The translations under genes were made by a program, and so were the position numbers. The notes beneath the pieces were generated by a model. That model searched no databases. It had not been told where the DNA came from and saw only the letters and a list, made by a program, of their open reading frames with translations. A stretch of 40,093 bases of DNA from Phytoactinopolyspora halophila. GTDB taxonomy: Bacteria; Actinomycetota; Actinomycetes; Jiangellales; Jiangellaceae. Where the stretch lies: assembly GCF_003287285.1 (NCBI RefSeq), contig NZ_QMIG01000043.1:1-40093 (forward strand), read 5' to 3'. Of this stretch, positions 24,709 to 33,726 are shown in pieces. Position 1 is the stretch's first letter. Every line of letters begins with the position of its first letter.

Positions 24709-24911
24709 GAACGGTCGCCGAAAACCTCGCGGCCAGCGAACCCTCGAATCGTCGCACGTATCCACCTGGCGACGATGATCAGCCTGGCAGGCGTGGCCGT
24801 CAGTGCGGAATGGCAGTATGTGCATGGTCGATCGTCGGGTTCGCCGTGTTCCCAGCGCCGGCACCGCCGGTATCGGTGTGCGCGCGGCGGGTACGAGTGG
24901 GGTGATGCGAG

Positions 24912-27900
24912 GTGCGGAGATCGGTTGCCGCCACCGCAGCGGTGCTAGGCTGCCTGACGCTGACGGTGGAGCTGGCCGGTGCGCACGGGACGGAGCCGGG
25001 CGGGACGGTGCCGGGCGAGTCCACCGAGCTACGGCCGAACCAGCTCGTGACCGTTGCCGGCACCGGCCAGATGGGGTTTTCCGGCGACGGAGGCCCGGCC
25101 GTGGCGGCACCGCTCACGGAGCACCTGGCGATGGACGTCGGCCCGGATGGCCACCTGTACATCGCGGACGAGGGTGCCGGCCGGCTCCGCCGCGTGGACT
25201 CCACGGGCACGATCGAAACGGTGGCGTCGTTCCCCTCGCCCACACGCTTCGAGGCTCATTTCCTGCCGGTGCCCGCGGCTGAGGAGCCGCGCCGGATCCA
25301 CGATGTCGCGGTGGCCGACGACGGCACGGTGTACGTGGCCGGGCACACGACGGTCGCCCGGATCGCCGAGGACGGCGAGGCGACGGTGATCGCGGGCGGA
25401 GGCGACCACGAGATCCCGGACGGCGGCGGGAGCGCCACGGCCACGGAGCTGGGCCTTCTCCCGAAGAGCGTCGACGTCGATGCCGACGGCACCGTGTACG
25501 TGGCCGACGGCGCGACCGCTACGGTCCTCCGCCTCGACAGCAGTGGCGCTGTCGAGGTCGTATCCGGCGGAGGAGAGATCCCCTCTGATGAGGCGGACGG
25601 TCACCAGGCCACCGAGATCGGCTGGATCAGCCTCGACGACATCGCCGTCGACTCCCGGGGAGTGATCTATGTCACCAGTCACGATCTGGAAAACGATACG
25701 GTGTTGTACCGGGTCGACGCCGACGGCACCGTGTCCGTTCTCGCGGGCCTGGATCGCGACGGTTCCGCGGGTGACGGCGCAGGCGTGGACGACATCGCGA
25801 GCGAAGACCTGGGCGAGGGTATCGCGGTCGACGACACCGACAGCCTCTACTTCACCGACACCGGTGATGGGATCATCCGGAAGATCGATCGTGACGGGAC
25901 GGTCTCCAGCGTTGGACCGGCCCTGCAAGGATTCCCGTATGGTGTTCAGCTGGCCTCGAACGGCGACCTCGCGGTTGCACCCGGCGGCCAGGTTTACATG
26001 TCCAGCGGCGCTCAAGTGATCATGCTCGTGCCGGGTGGTGACCCGTTGCCCGTCGAGACCGAGTCCCCGTCGCCAGCTCCGGATCCGTGGGCCGGCAAGG
26101 AGCCGGGCACCGCCGTCACCATCGCGGGCACCGGCGAGCCAGTGCACCGTCGCGACCTCGATAGCGGCGAGATGCCGCGCTGGGCCCGGCCCACACCGGT
26201 GACCACGCGTCCCGGGGAGCTGGCGGTCGGAGCCGACGACGCGCTCTACTACCCCGATCCCCTCGGGCATCACATCGTCCGGGCGGAGCCCGGCGGGCAG
26301 GCGAGGGTGGTCGCCGGGAGAGGCAACTACGACCAATTCCCGTTCACCGCGACGCAGGGCAATCGCGATGGCAGGGCGAGCGAGGAAAGGCTGTACCGGC
26401 CAGAAGCCGTCGCTGTAGACGGCGACGGAACCGTCTACATCGCAGATTCGGTCGGGATCACCGCGCTGGACGATGGCAGCCTGTCCACGGTGATCGACGC
26501 TCAAGACAGTCTCGCCGATGCCGAGAACGGGCTGGAGGATTCCGGGGGATTCGACGCTGAGGCCGCCTCCGCAATCGATGGTGTCGTGATCGAGCCTCGC
26601 GACCTCGCACCCGGATCAGATGGTCGGGTCTATGTGGCCGAGGCCGCGCGCCGGCGGGTCCTTGCGGTGGATGCGGATGGGACGATCACCACGGTCGCCG
26701 GCGGCGGTGACATCCCGTCGGCCGAGGCCGACGGCTCTGCGGCCACCGAGGCAAGCCTGCGCGAGCCAGAGGACGTCGCGATCGATGCAGACGGCACGGT
26801 TTACATCACCGAGCGCGGCGTGCCCGCGGTGCGCACGGTGGACACGGAGGGGGTACTCGGCACGGTCGCCGGTAATCCCAGAGCCAACGCCGGAGAGGGC
26901 GGATTCTCCGGGGACGGCGGGCCGGCGGCCGACGCGGAGCTGACCGCGCCCTCCGATCTGGCGGTCGGTCCCGACGGCGACCTGTATATCGCGGACACGC
27001 TCAACCATCGCATCCGGCGGGTGGGCGGTGACGGTGTGATCTCAACCGTGGCCGGAACCGGCGATCGGGGCGAGTCCGGCGACGGTGGCCCGGCGACGGA
27101 GGCGGTGTTGGGCGAGCCGCGGGCCTTGGCATTCGACGCGGACGGGAACCTGTACGTGTCGAGTTCACGCGGCAACGCGATCCGCCGCGTCGACCCCGAA
27201 GGCACCATCACCACGGCCGTCGAAACCTCGGCGGCTGGCGGCGTTCCGGCTCGGGAGGTGCCGCTGACCGCGCCGTCGGACGTGGCCGCGGGCCCGGCCG
27301 GTGTCCTGTACCTGGCCGGGGACCCGAACGGCGCCGTGTCCGGCCTGACGCGACTCCGGCCGGACGGGGCGCTGCATTACGTCCGCACCTCGCGAGGCGC
27401 TCCCGTGCCGGCGACCCACGTCGCCGATGCCGGCAACGGCGCGGTTTACATCGGCAACGACGAAGCCGTCGTCGAGCTCCACCCGGATGGGACCGTGGTA
27501 CCCGTAGCAGGCGGCGTGCCGGCTAGCAATCCGCTCGCCGACGACCGGCCGGAGGACGGCCAGCCCGCACTGCACACGTCGCTCGAACCGGCGGGTCTCG
27601 CCTCCGGGCCGCAGGGCCTCCTGTACCTCGTCGATCAGCGGCACGAGAGCCTGTACCGCGTGGACCCGGACGGCGCCCTCTCCACGATCGCCGACCTCCC
27701 TGGCGACGGCCGCGCGGGACCGATCGACGTGGACGCCGAAGGCACCGTGTACATGGCGGACCGCGAAGGGGACACGGTGTTCCGGGTCGATCCGGACGGC
27801 ACGGTGGAGCCGTTCGCCGGCGCCCGCGGCGACGACGTGTCCGGCGACGGCAGCGACGAGGCGTCCCGCAACGAGGGTGACGGGGCGTCCGGTGACGACG

Positions 27901-28325
27901 ATAGCGACCGCGGCGACGGCGGGCCGGCCGTCGCCGCGGCAATCGACGGGCCTACCGACGTCGCTGCCGGCGCCGGGGGCGACGTGTACATCGCCGAGTA
28001 CGGTGGCGTCCGGCGGGTCGATACTGACGGAACCATCAGCACGGTGTACCGGGTCGCCGAGAACGCGTCAGGTGAGTCGACGCGGGACGACGCTCGCATC
28101 CGGCTCGACGCGGATTCGCACGGCAATGTGTACGTGACCGTGCCCGGCGAGCACGTGGTTCGGGCGCTGATCCGCCCGGGCGAGACCGCCGATCCGTCAT
28201 CGTGGGCACCCGTGGCATGGACCGGTGGTGGCCTGGCGGTACTCGCCACCGCCATGGCTGCCGTGCTGGCCTGGCGGCGCAGGCGTGCTGGTGTGGCGTC
28301 GCCGGCCCGCGAGACGGCGCCCTGA
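24912..28325 (+). CDS. Exported NHL-repeat beta-propeller protein with C-terminal membrane anchor
   Basis: The 1137-residue product begins with a signal peptide (VAATAAVLGCLTLTVELAGAHG). It then has more than a dozen NHL-like repeats with the pattern FSGDGGPA..A.L..P.DLAVGPDGDLYIADT.NHRIRRV..DG.ISTVAG, interrupted by acidic linkers. It ends in a transmembrane helix (about 1104-1121) followed by WRRRRAG. NHL propellers bind proteins, peptides or glycans. Here they would sit outside the cell, anchored at the C-terminus. The GTG at 24912 starts the signal peptide; its ribosome site is weak. It ends 18 bp from the convergent pit gene. No enzyme domain was seen and the partner is unknown. Confidence 0.88.
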   Translation: MRRSVAATAAVLGCLTLTVELAGAHGTEPGGTVPGESTELRPNQLVTVAGTGQMGFSGDGGPAVAAPLTEHLAMDVGPDGHLYIADEGAGRLRRVDSTGTIETVASFPSPTRFEAHFLPVPAAEEPRRIHDVAVADDGTVYVAGHTTVARIAEDGEATVIAGGGDHEIPDGGGSATATELGLLPKSVDVDADGTVYVADGATATVLRLDSSGAVEVVSGGGEIPSDEADGHQATEIGWISLDDIAVDSRGVIYVTSHDLENDTVLYRVDADGTVSVLAGLDRDGSAGDGAGVDDIASEDLGEGIAVDDTDSLYFTDTGDGIIRKIDRDGTVSSVGPALQGFPYGVQLASNGDLAVAPGGQVYMSSGAQVIMLVPGGDPLPVETESPSPAPDPWAGKEPGTAVTIAGTGEPVHRRDLDSGEMPRWARPTPVTTRPGELAVGADDALYYPDPLGHHIVRAEPGGQARVVAGRGNYDQFPFTATQGNRDGRASEERLYRPEAVAVDGDGTVYIADSVGITALDDGSLSTVIDAQDSLADAENGLEDSGGFDAEAASAIDGVVIEPRDLAPGSDGRVYVAEAARRRVLAVDADGTITTVAGGGDIPSAEADGSAATEASLREPEDVAIDADGTVYITERGVPAVRTVDTEGVLGTVAGNPRANAGEGGFSGDGGPAADAELTAPSDLAVGPDGDLYIADTLNHRIRRVGGDGVISTVAGTGDRGESGDGGPATEAVLGEPRALAFDADGNLYVSSSRGNAIRRVDPEGTITTAVETSAAGGVPAREVPLTAPSDVAAGPAGVLYLAGDPNGAVSGLTRLRPDGALHYVRTSRGAPVPATHVADAGNGAVYIGNDEAVVELHPDGTVVPVAGGVPASNPLADDRPEDGQPALHTSLEPAGLASGPQGLLYLVDQRHESLYRVDPDGALSTIADLPGDGRAGPIDVDAEGTVYMADREGDTVFRVDPDGTVEPFAGARGDDVSGDGSDEASRNEGDGASGDDDSDRGDGGPAVAAAIDGPTDVAAGAGGDVYIAEYGGVRRVDTDGTISTVYRVAENASGESTRDDARIRLDADSHGNVYVTVPGEHVVRALIRPGETADPSSWAPVAWTGGGLAVLATAMAAVLAWRRRRAGVASPARETAP

Positions 28326-28343
28326 GTCGGTGGAGATGGCGGC

Positions 28344-29303
28344 TCAGCCCGTGGCCGCGCCCACGATCACGCCGGCGGCCGCGCCGAGAACCGCACTGGC
28401 CGGAAGCGTCACCAGCCACGCCACGCCCAGGTTTCGCACGACGCGCCAGCGCACTCGCCGCACGCTGTCGTGAGCGCCCGCGCCGAGCAGGCCGCCCGCT
28501 ATGGACTGCGTCATGCTCACCGGGGTCCCTACGGCCGCGCTGCCCAGCACCGCCGCCGCGGCGGCGAACTCCCCGGTCACGGTATGCGTCGGGCGGCTGC
28601 TCATGATGCCGCCTCCGATACTGCGCGCGACCCTGGGCAGACCCCAGAAGGTACCGATGACGAACGCGACCGCCATCACCGGAAACACCCACCACCGCAG
28701 CGTCGCTCCATCGCCCGCCGCGATACTCGCCGCGAGAAACAGGACGAGGACCTTCTGCCCGTCGTTCGCGCCGTAGGCCAGGCATTGCGCGCCGAACGCG
28801 GCGACGTGGGTGCGGCGCACCGTCGACAGATACGACGAGCTGCGCAGTGCGCGCCAGATCGTGGCTCCCGCGAGACCGAGCAGCGCACCCACGATCGGTG
28901 CGGCGAGACCGATGGCCAGCACGCGCAGTGTCGACTCCCAGCCGACGGACAGGCCTCCGCCGAGCCCGGCGCCGGTGATACCGCCGATGACGGCCAGCGT
29001 CAGGCTGGTCGGCAGGCCGGATCGGGCCAGGATCGCAACGACGACGACGGCGACGAGGAACCCGATCGTCAACGCCGTGATGCCGTCCGTGTTCGGGGGC
29101 ACGATGTCTCGCATCATCGTGTCGGCGACCGCGGTGCTCACTATCAGCGGGTATGCAACGAATGCCGTAGTGAGCAGCGCCAGGCTCGCGGTCACCGACA
29201 ACGCCGGGACGCGCAGGCCCGGCGCGATCAACGCACCACCGTCGTTGGCTCCGGTCACGATCGCGAAGATGACAGCGATCGCGATGAGTACCTCTGGCGG
29301 CAC
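28344..29303 (-). CDS. PiT-family inorganic phosphate permease
   Basis: The 319-residue membrane protein has the two inverted PiT signatures: FAIVTGANDGGALIAPGL near the N-terminus and YGANDGQKVLVLFLAASI in the middle, plus GTPVSMTQSIAGGLLGAG. Hydrophobic segments throughout suggest about eight to nine helices. PiT proteins carry metal-phosphate complexes with protons at low affinity. The start is a GTG seven bases after the stop of the DUF47 gene, so the pair is co-translated, as is usual for this family. Confidence 0.93.
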   Translation of the reverse strand: MPPEVLIAIAVIFAIVTGANDGGALIAPGLRVPALSVTASLALLTTAFVAYPLIVSTAVADTMMRDIVPPNTDGITALTIGFLVAVVVVAILARSGLPTSLTLAVIGGITGAGLGGGLSVGWESTLRVLAIGLAAPIVGALLGLAGATIWRALRSSSYLSTVRRTHVAAFGAQCLAYGANDGQKVLVLFLAASIAAGDGATLRWWVFPVMAVAFVIGTFWGLPRVARSIGGGIMSSRPTHTVTGEFAAAAAVLGSAAVGTPVSMTQSIAGGLLGAGAHDSVRRVRWRVVRNLGVAWLVTLPASAVLGAAAGVIVGAATG

Positions 29304-29310
29304 GCTTGAC

Positions 29311-29979
29311 CTAGTAGCCGCGTTTCAAGGCGCCGTCCGTCAGGACGTCGGCAGCTTCATTGATCCGTATCCCGACCATGTCGAGCCGGCTGATGAGCTC
29401 GCGGTGCTTGAGCGACTGGGACGACACCGCGCCGTCGACGATCTTCGCGATCTCCGACTGGTACTCCCGGCTGATCATGCGCGCGGCCTTCTTCGCCTCC
29501 AGCGCCGTGTGGGGAACGCGCTGGGGCTTGCTCCACAGCGCGTCGACCGCTTCGCCCAGCGATTCGACGGCGGCCACCACTCCGTCGACGAATGGCCGGT
29601 ACGTCTTGCGCTTCTCGATCTGGTAAAGGTCCGCCTCGCGGACGAAGTCCCGGATGGTGTCCAGGATGTCGTCGACCGACCGGGACAGCCGGAACAGGTC
29701 CTCGCGGTCGAGCGGCGCCACCAGGGTGCGGGACAGCCGATCGACCAGCTCGCCACGCATCTCGTCGCCGCGATGCTCGATCTCCGCGATCTGCGTGCGT
29801 GCCTCGGCCGGTGTCACCGTCTTCATCACCATGGCACGTGCCAGCGCGGCGCCGTCGCGTGCGGCACCGATCTGGCCTTTCAACGCCCTGGACAGTCCCG
29901 AGTCGCGGCGTTTCCGCCACGACTTCTTCAGCCGTCGCCAGGGCGTCTTCACCGGCGTCATCTCCTCGCTGATAGTCAT
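29311..29979 (-). CDS. DUF47/PhoU-like phosphate transport regulator
   Basis: This 222-residue helical-bundle protein has EHRGDEMRGELVDRL and SVDDILDTIRDF, the metal-cluster-type motifs of the DUF47 family (PhoU-like), and EYQSEIAKIVDGAV near the C-terminus. DUF47 proteins partner PiT permeases and probably control their activity. GGGAG lies five bases before the ATG at 29979. A candidate PHO box lies about 20 bp upstream. It is the first gene of the two-gene operon. Confidence 0.92.
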   Translation of the reverse strand: MTISEEMTPVKTPWRRLKKSWRKRRDSGLSRALKGQIGAARDGAALARAMVMKTVTPAEARTQIAEIEHRGDEMRGELVDRLSRTLVAPLDREDLFRLSRSVDDILDTIRDFVREADLYQIEKRKTYRPFVDGVVAAVESLGEAVDALWSKPQRVPHTALEAKKAARMISREYQSEIAKIVDGAVSSQSLKHRELISRLDMVGIRINEAADVLTDGALKRGY

Positions 29980-29999
29980 TCAACTCCCGTTAAACTCTT

Positions 30000-30028
30000 G
30001 TTCATTTTTCATTCATCTTAACGTTCGG
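30000..30028. promoter_or_regulatory. Candidate PHO box upstream of the DUF47-PiT operon
   Basis: GTTCATTTTTC and ATTCATCTTAA are consecutive 11-base units, followed by CGTTCGG. This matches the 11-base direct-repeat layout of actinomycete PhoP boxes (GTTCAYY-type half sites). The tract is markedly AT-rich and lies immediately upstream of phosphate transport genes. PhoP binding is inference. Confidence 0.5.
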
Positions 30029-30467
30029 CCTTCTTTTCCCTGTACCCGGCATCGAGCGCATTTCGGCCCAACGGCGCACGACATCTCGGCGCCGCCCGCG
30101 TGCTGCAACGATCTCGGTCACCGGGCCCGCCGCGTCATGACCGGCCCGGGGCGCGGCGTCGGCGCGGCGCCGGCACGACGTCCTCGACACGGAGCGCGAT
30201 CGGCGAGTCCTCCGGCAGCGGCTCGATGAGGCCCACCTCCTGTCCGGCTCCCGCGTGTCCACGGCCCAGCCGGGGGTCGTGGCGCGCTGGTCAACGCCGT
30301 CGACCAGTCCGCCACGATAGGCCTCGGTCACCCGGTGACCGGCTCGCCACCCGGGCACCTCGCCACGATTCCTCGCCTGGTCAATGATACGCGACGTTTC
30401 CCAAATACGCCGAGTTCACACCGGAAGCGCCCACGCGGCACCCGCCGTCCCCGCCCCTGCCCCACCT
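30029..30467. other. Non-coding stretch with a possible gene remnant
   Basis: No intact gene was found in this GC-rich gap. On the minus strand, roughly 30130-30285, a frame of about 50 residues reads AGQEVGLIEPLPEDSPIALR, then VEDVVPAP and a short arginine-rich tail. This looks protein-like, unlike the noise in other frames. It lacks a start and is cut by a stop upstream. A C-run (ACCCCCGG) near its upstream end could mark a frameshift. It may be a decayed gene end or chance. Confidence 0.3.
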
Positions 30468-30523
30468 CGCTGATCATCGGCACTTACCCCCGTCTCAGCC
30501 CAGGTAAGTGCCGATGATCAGCG
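30468..30523. terminator. 21-bp-arm hairpin (TGATCA family)
   Basis: The left arm 30468-30488 (starts CGCTGATCATCGGCACTTAC) and right arm 30503-30523 are exact complements around a 14-base loop. No T-tract follows. No intact gene ends here, so it may be left from a lost neighbour. A single extra copy of TGATCATCGG occurs at about 30587. Confidence 0.7.
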
Positions 30524-30630
30524 GGACCGGGTGAGGCGCTAGGACTACGGCGATGCGGACGCTATGGTGGGCGCGATCAACGAATGATCATCGGACATGG
30601 CAGATCGGCACGGGCACGGAGGGAACGACC

Positions 30631-31350
30631 GTGGAATTCATCAACTGCGCGCAGCGAGGCCTCCGGCGCGCGGCACCCGAGAACACGATCGCGTCCTTCG
30701 AACTCGCAGTTGAGCACGGTGCCAACGAGATCGAACTCGATCTCCGGCTGTCCCGCGACGGGACGATCGTCGTCATGCACGACGCCACCGTCGATCGCAC
30801 CACGAACGGCACCGGCGGCGTTCACGAACTGACCTATGACGAGCTACGCGCCCTCGACGCAGGAGGCGGCGCCCGCATACCGACGTTCGACGAGGTCCTG
30901 GACGCCGTCGACGTCCGGCTCCAGGTCCACCTCAAGGATCCAGCGGTCATCGAGCCGCTTCGCACGCTCCTTACCCGCCGCCGCGACGACCGGGAGCGCA
31001 TCTCGCCGTGCTCCTTCGACCTGGGATGCGTCTCCGTCCTGGCAGACCAGCTACCCGGATGCGTCGTCGGGCTGGTCCGGCGCACCGGCCGGCGCGACGT
31101 CGTGCTCGACGCCGAGGCACACGGCGCGCGGCGCGTGGTGTTCGGCTGGACCGGCATGGACGCCGACCTCGTCGCCTTCGCCCGGGATCGGGGCGTGCAT
31201 TGCAGCGTGTGGCCGGTCAACACCGCCGAGCAGCTGCACGACGCGGTGGCTCTCGGCGTCGACGGATTCACCACCGACCACCCGTCGCTGCTGTTCGACC
31301 ACGGCTACGCGGTGCACGACGGGGCCCTCGTCCTGCCCAGCGGTGTCTGA
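30631..31350 (+). CDS. Glycerophosphodiester phosphodiesterase-family protein with His-to-Gln change
   Basis: The 239-residue TIM barrel of the GDPD family carries LRRAAPENTIASFELAVEHG, EIELDLRLSRDG (Glu and Asp metal ligands) and VVMHDATVDRTTNGTG. The family's first catalytic histidine (in the motif AHRG) is read here as Gln: the DNA GCG CAG CGA GGC gives AQRG, Gln8. The second histidine (MHD) is present. The protein may be a poor phosphodiesterase or have another activity. The GTG at 30631 follows GGAGGG by six bases; the frame is open 78 bases upstream without one. It is convergent with the sugar-binding protein gene. Confidence 0.85.
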   Translation: MEFINCAQRGLRRAAPENTIASFELAVEHGANEIELDLRLSRDGTIVVMHDATVDRTTNGTGGVHELTYDELRALDAGGGARIPTFDEVLDAVDVRLQVHLKDPAVIEPLRTLLTRRRDDRERISPCSFDLGCVSVLADQLPGCVVGLVRRTGRRDVVLDAEAHGARRVVFGWTGMDADLVAFARDRGVHCSVWPVNTAEQLHDAVALGVDGFTTDHPSLLFDHGYAVHDGALVLPSGV

Positions 31351-31365
31351 CCTCGGCGCCGCGCT

Positions 31366-32712
31366 CTACTCGAACAGGGCGTTCACCTGTTCGTTCGCCT
31401 CGGTGAGCGCATCGGTGTCGGAGGAGAATGACACGATCGAGTCCATCGTCGGGCCCATGATGGCGCTGACCTCCGCCCACTCGTCGGTAACGGGCGCGAG
31501 GTAGGTGGTCTCTTCGTCGACGTGCACCGTGAATGGCGCGATGTCAATGTCCTTCTCGGCGAAGGCGTCCACGGCCCGTTCCGTGGATTCTTCGATCGCG
31601 GGGAACACGACCGCGTGCTCGGCCACGATGTCCTGGCATTCCGGAGACGCCAGGAACTTCACCCACTCCCATGCGGCCTCCGGTTCGTCCGTCCCGGCCC
31701 AGATCGAGTCCGCGAGGCCGTTGAACATGCTCGCCCGCTCGCCTTCGGGGCCGACGGGGGTGGGAGCCAGCCCGGTGTCCACACCTTCGAGGTCCACGTA
31801 CGCACTGACGTTCCAGCTTCCCTCGGTCACCATGGCGTAATTGCCGGCACCGTACTGCTCCATCATGCTCACACCGGCGTCCGCCATCTCGAAGCTGGGC
31901 ATGTACCCCTTCTCGATCAGGCCGCGCCACCAATCGATCGTTTCGACGAACGCGGGATCGTCGTAGTTGAACTCCGAGCCCCAGGGGTTCTGGTCGGTGT
32001 GCGTCCAGCCGTTGCTGAACGCGTACATGCTCCATTCGGTCTGCCCGAATCCCTCACCGGCGCTGTTCAGACCGATCCCGTACACGTCCACGTTGTCCGG
32101 GTCGAAGTCCGGTTCGTCGCCACGGTTGCCGTTCTCGTCGACCGTCAGCTTGGCGATGACCTCCTCGTAGCTGCCGCCGTCGTCCGGGTTCCAGTCCAGC
32201 TCGGCCATGTCCTCCGGCGTCAGGCCGGCATCGGCGAGCATCTCCTCGTTGTAGAAGACGGCCACCGTGTCCCAGTCCTTGGGCAGCCCGTAGCGCTGGC
32301 CGTCCTGGCCGACCCAGAGCTCGGCGAGCCCGTCGTGATAGATCGACGTATCGATCCCGTCGCGTTCCACGTACTCGCCGATCGCGAGCAGCTGATCCTC
32401 GGCGGCGAACTGCGGGTATCGGGACAGGTGGTTGGTGAAGACATCGGGAGCGGTACCGCCGACCAAGCTGGTGGTCACCTGGTCCCAGTAGTCCTCCCAG
32501 CCGTACTGCTCGATCGTGACGCGCACGTCGGTGCCGCTCTCGTGGAACGCGTCGGCGCATGCCTCGTAGGCGGGAAGCTGGTTCGCGTCCCACAGCCAGT
32601 AGGTGATCTCGCCGTCGGCGGAGGCATCACCGCCCCCGCCACCACCGCATGCGGCGACGACGAGCGGCACCGCCACGGCGCCGGCGGCGATACGTACACG
32701 TGTGCGTCTCAT
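31366..32712 (-). CDS. ABC transporter sugar-binding lipoprotein
   Basis: The 448-residue type I extracellular solute-binding protein has a lipoprotein signal (LVVAACGGGG, with Cys21 or so lipidated) and a glycine-rich tether. Family landmarks follow: GGTAPDVFTNHLSRYPQFAAEDQL, YGLPKDWDTVAVFYNEEMLADAGL and AWEWVKFLASPECQDIVAEHAVVFPA. It captures sugar outside the membrane for the two permeases just upstream. The ATG at 32712 follows GAAAGGAC. It is the last gene of a four-gene leftward operon headed by the alpha-galactosidase, so an alpha-galactoside ligand is likely. No ATPase gene is present. Confidence 0.93.
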   Translation of the reverse strand: MRRTRVRIAAGAVAVPLVVAACGGGGGGDASADGEITYWLWDANQLPAYEACADAFHESGTDVRVTIEQYGWEDYWDQVTTSLVGGTAPDVFTNHLSRYPQFAAEDQLLAIGEYVERDGIDTSIYHDGLAELWVGQDGQRYGLPKDWDTVAVFYNEEMLADAGLTPEDMAELDWNPDDGGSYEEVIAKLTVDENGNRGDEPDFDPDNVDVYGIGLNSAGEGFGQTEWSMYAFSNGWTHTDQNPWGSEFNYDDPAFVETIDWWRGLIEKGYMPSFEMADAGVSMMEQYGAGNYAMVTEGSWNVSAYVDLEGVDTGLAPTPVGPEGERASMFNGLADSIWAGTDEPEAAWEWVKFLASPECQDIVAEHAVVFPAIEESTERAVDAFAEKDIDIAPFTVHVDEETTYLAPVTDEWAEVSAIMGPTMDSIVSFSSDTDALTEANEQVNALFE

Positions 32713-32765
32713 CTGGTCGTGTCCTTTCGTCGAGTGGGTCGGGGGCCGGGTGGCGATGCAGCGCG

Positions 32766-33710
32766 CTACTTGATCCCGGAGAAGCCGATCGAGTTGACGA
32801 CCCTGCGGCCGAGCACGGCGAACAGGATCATGACCGGCAGCGCCGCGATCAGCGTGGCGGCCATCAGGCCAGCCCAGTCCGGGCTGCCCTGCGGGGTCTG
32901 CGACCGGAAGACCCCGAGCGCGACCGTGAGTACGCGGACGTTCTCCTCCTGGCCCACCAGCAGCGGCCACATGTAGTCGTTCCACGCGTTGATGTAGGTG
33001 AGGATCGACAAGGTGGTGATCGGAGCCGCAGCCATCGGGATGATCAGGCGGAAGAAGATCCGGGCATGTCCCGCGCCGTCGATCATCGCCGCCTCCTCGA
33101 TCTCCCGGCTGAGGCCGACGAAGAATTGACGCAGGAAGAACACCGCGAACGGCGTCATGAACAGGGTCGGCAAGACGATTCCGGCGAAGGTGTTCAGCAA
33201 CCCCAGATCGCGGATCAGGATGAAGTTCGGCAGCGTGGTGAAGATCGGCGGCACCATCAACGCGGTGAGGAAGAGGAAGAACACCTTGTCGCGCCCCGGC
33301 CAGCGCAGCCTGGCGAAGGCGTAGGCCGCCATAGCGCAGAAGAAGACCTGGCCGATGGTGACCACCGTGGCCACCACGATCGAGTTTCGCAGGTAGAGCC
33401 AGAAATTGACGCTAGCCCCGGATCCGCCCTCGGCCAGCGCCTCCTCCGTCGTCGCCATGCCGAGAACGCGCTCGAACGCACCCAGGGTGAGGTCGGCCGG
33501 CAGCGGCGACCCCGCCTCCGCGGCGAGCGCCCGGTTGTTGGACAGCGACGTGCGCAGCATCCAGTAGAACGGGAAGATCGTGACGATGAGCAGGACGATC
33601 AATGCCGCCCACGCCACCACCCGTCCCCAGTTGACGGGCCGGCGCGGCGCCTTCTGACCACTCCGCACGCGTGGTCCGTGCGTGCCCGGCGAGCGGGTCG
33701 CGACCGTCAT
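32766..33710 (-). CDS. ABC sugar transporter permease, MalG type
   Basis: The 314-residue inner-membrane protein has about six helices and the EAA loop EEAAMIDGAGHARIFFRLIIP that contacts the ATPase. ALMVPPIFTTLPNFILIRDLGLLNT and the C-terminal GFSGIK are typical of MalG/LacG-type permeases. The ATG at 33710 was chosen because AGGAGG lies nine bases upstream; a GTG nine bases earlier would sit directly on that site. It pairs with the MalF-type permease upstream. Confidence 0.93.
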   Translation of the reverse strand: MTVATRSPGTHGPRVRSGQKAPRRPVNWGRVVAWAALIVLLIVTIFPFYWMLRTSLSNNRALAAEAGSPLPADLTLGAFERVLGMATTEEALAEGGSGASVNFWLYLRNSIVVATVVTIGQVFFCAMAAYAFARLRWPGRDKVFFLFLTALMVPPIFTTLPNFILIRDLGLLNTFAGIVLPTLFMTPFAVFFLRQFFVGLSREIEEAAMIDGAGHARIFFRLIIPMAAAPITTLSILTYINAWNDYMWPLLVGQEENVRVLTVALGVFRSQTPQGSPDWAGLMAATLIAALPVMILFAVLGRRVVNSIGFSGIK

Positions 33711-33726
33711 GGCCGTCACCCTCCTT

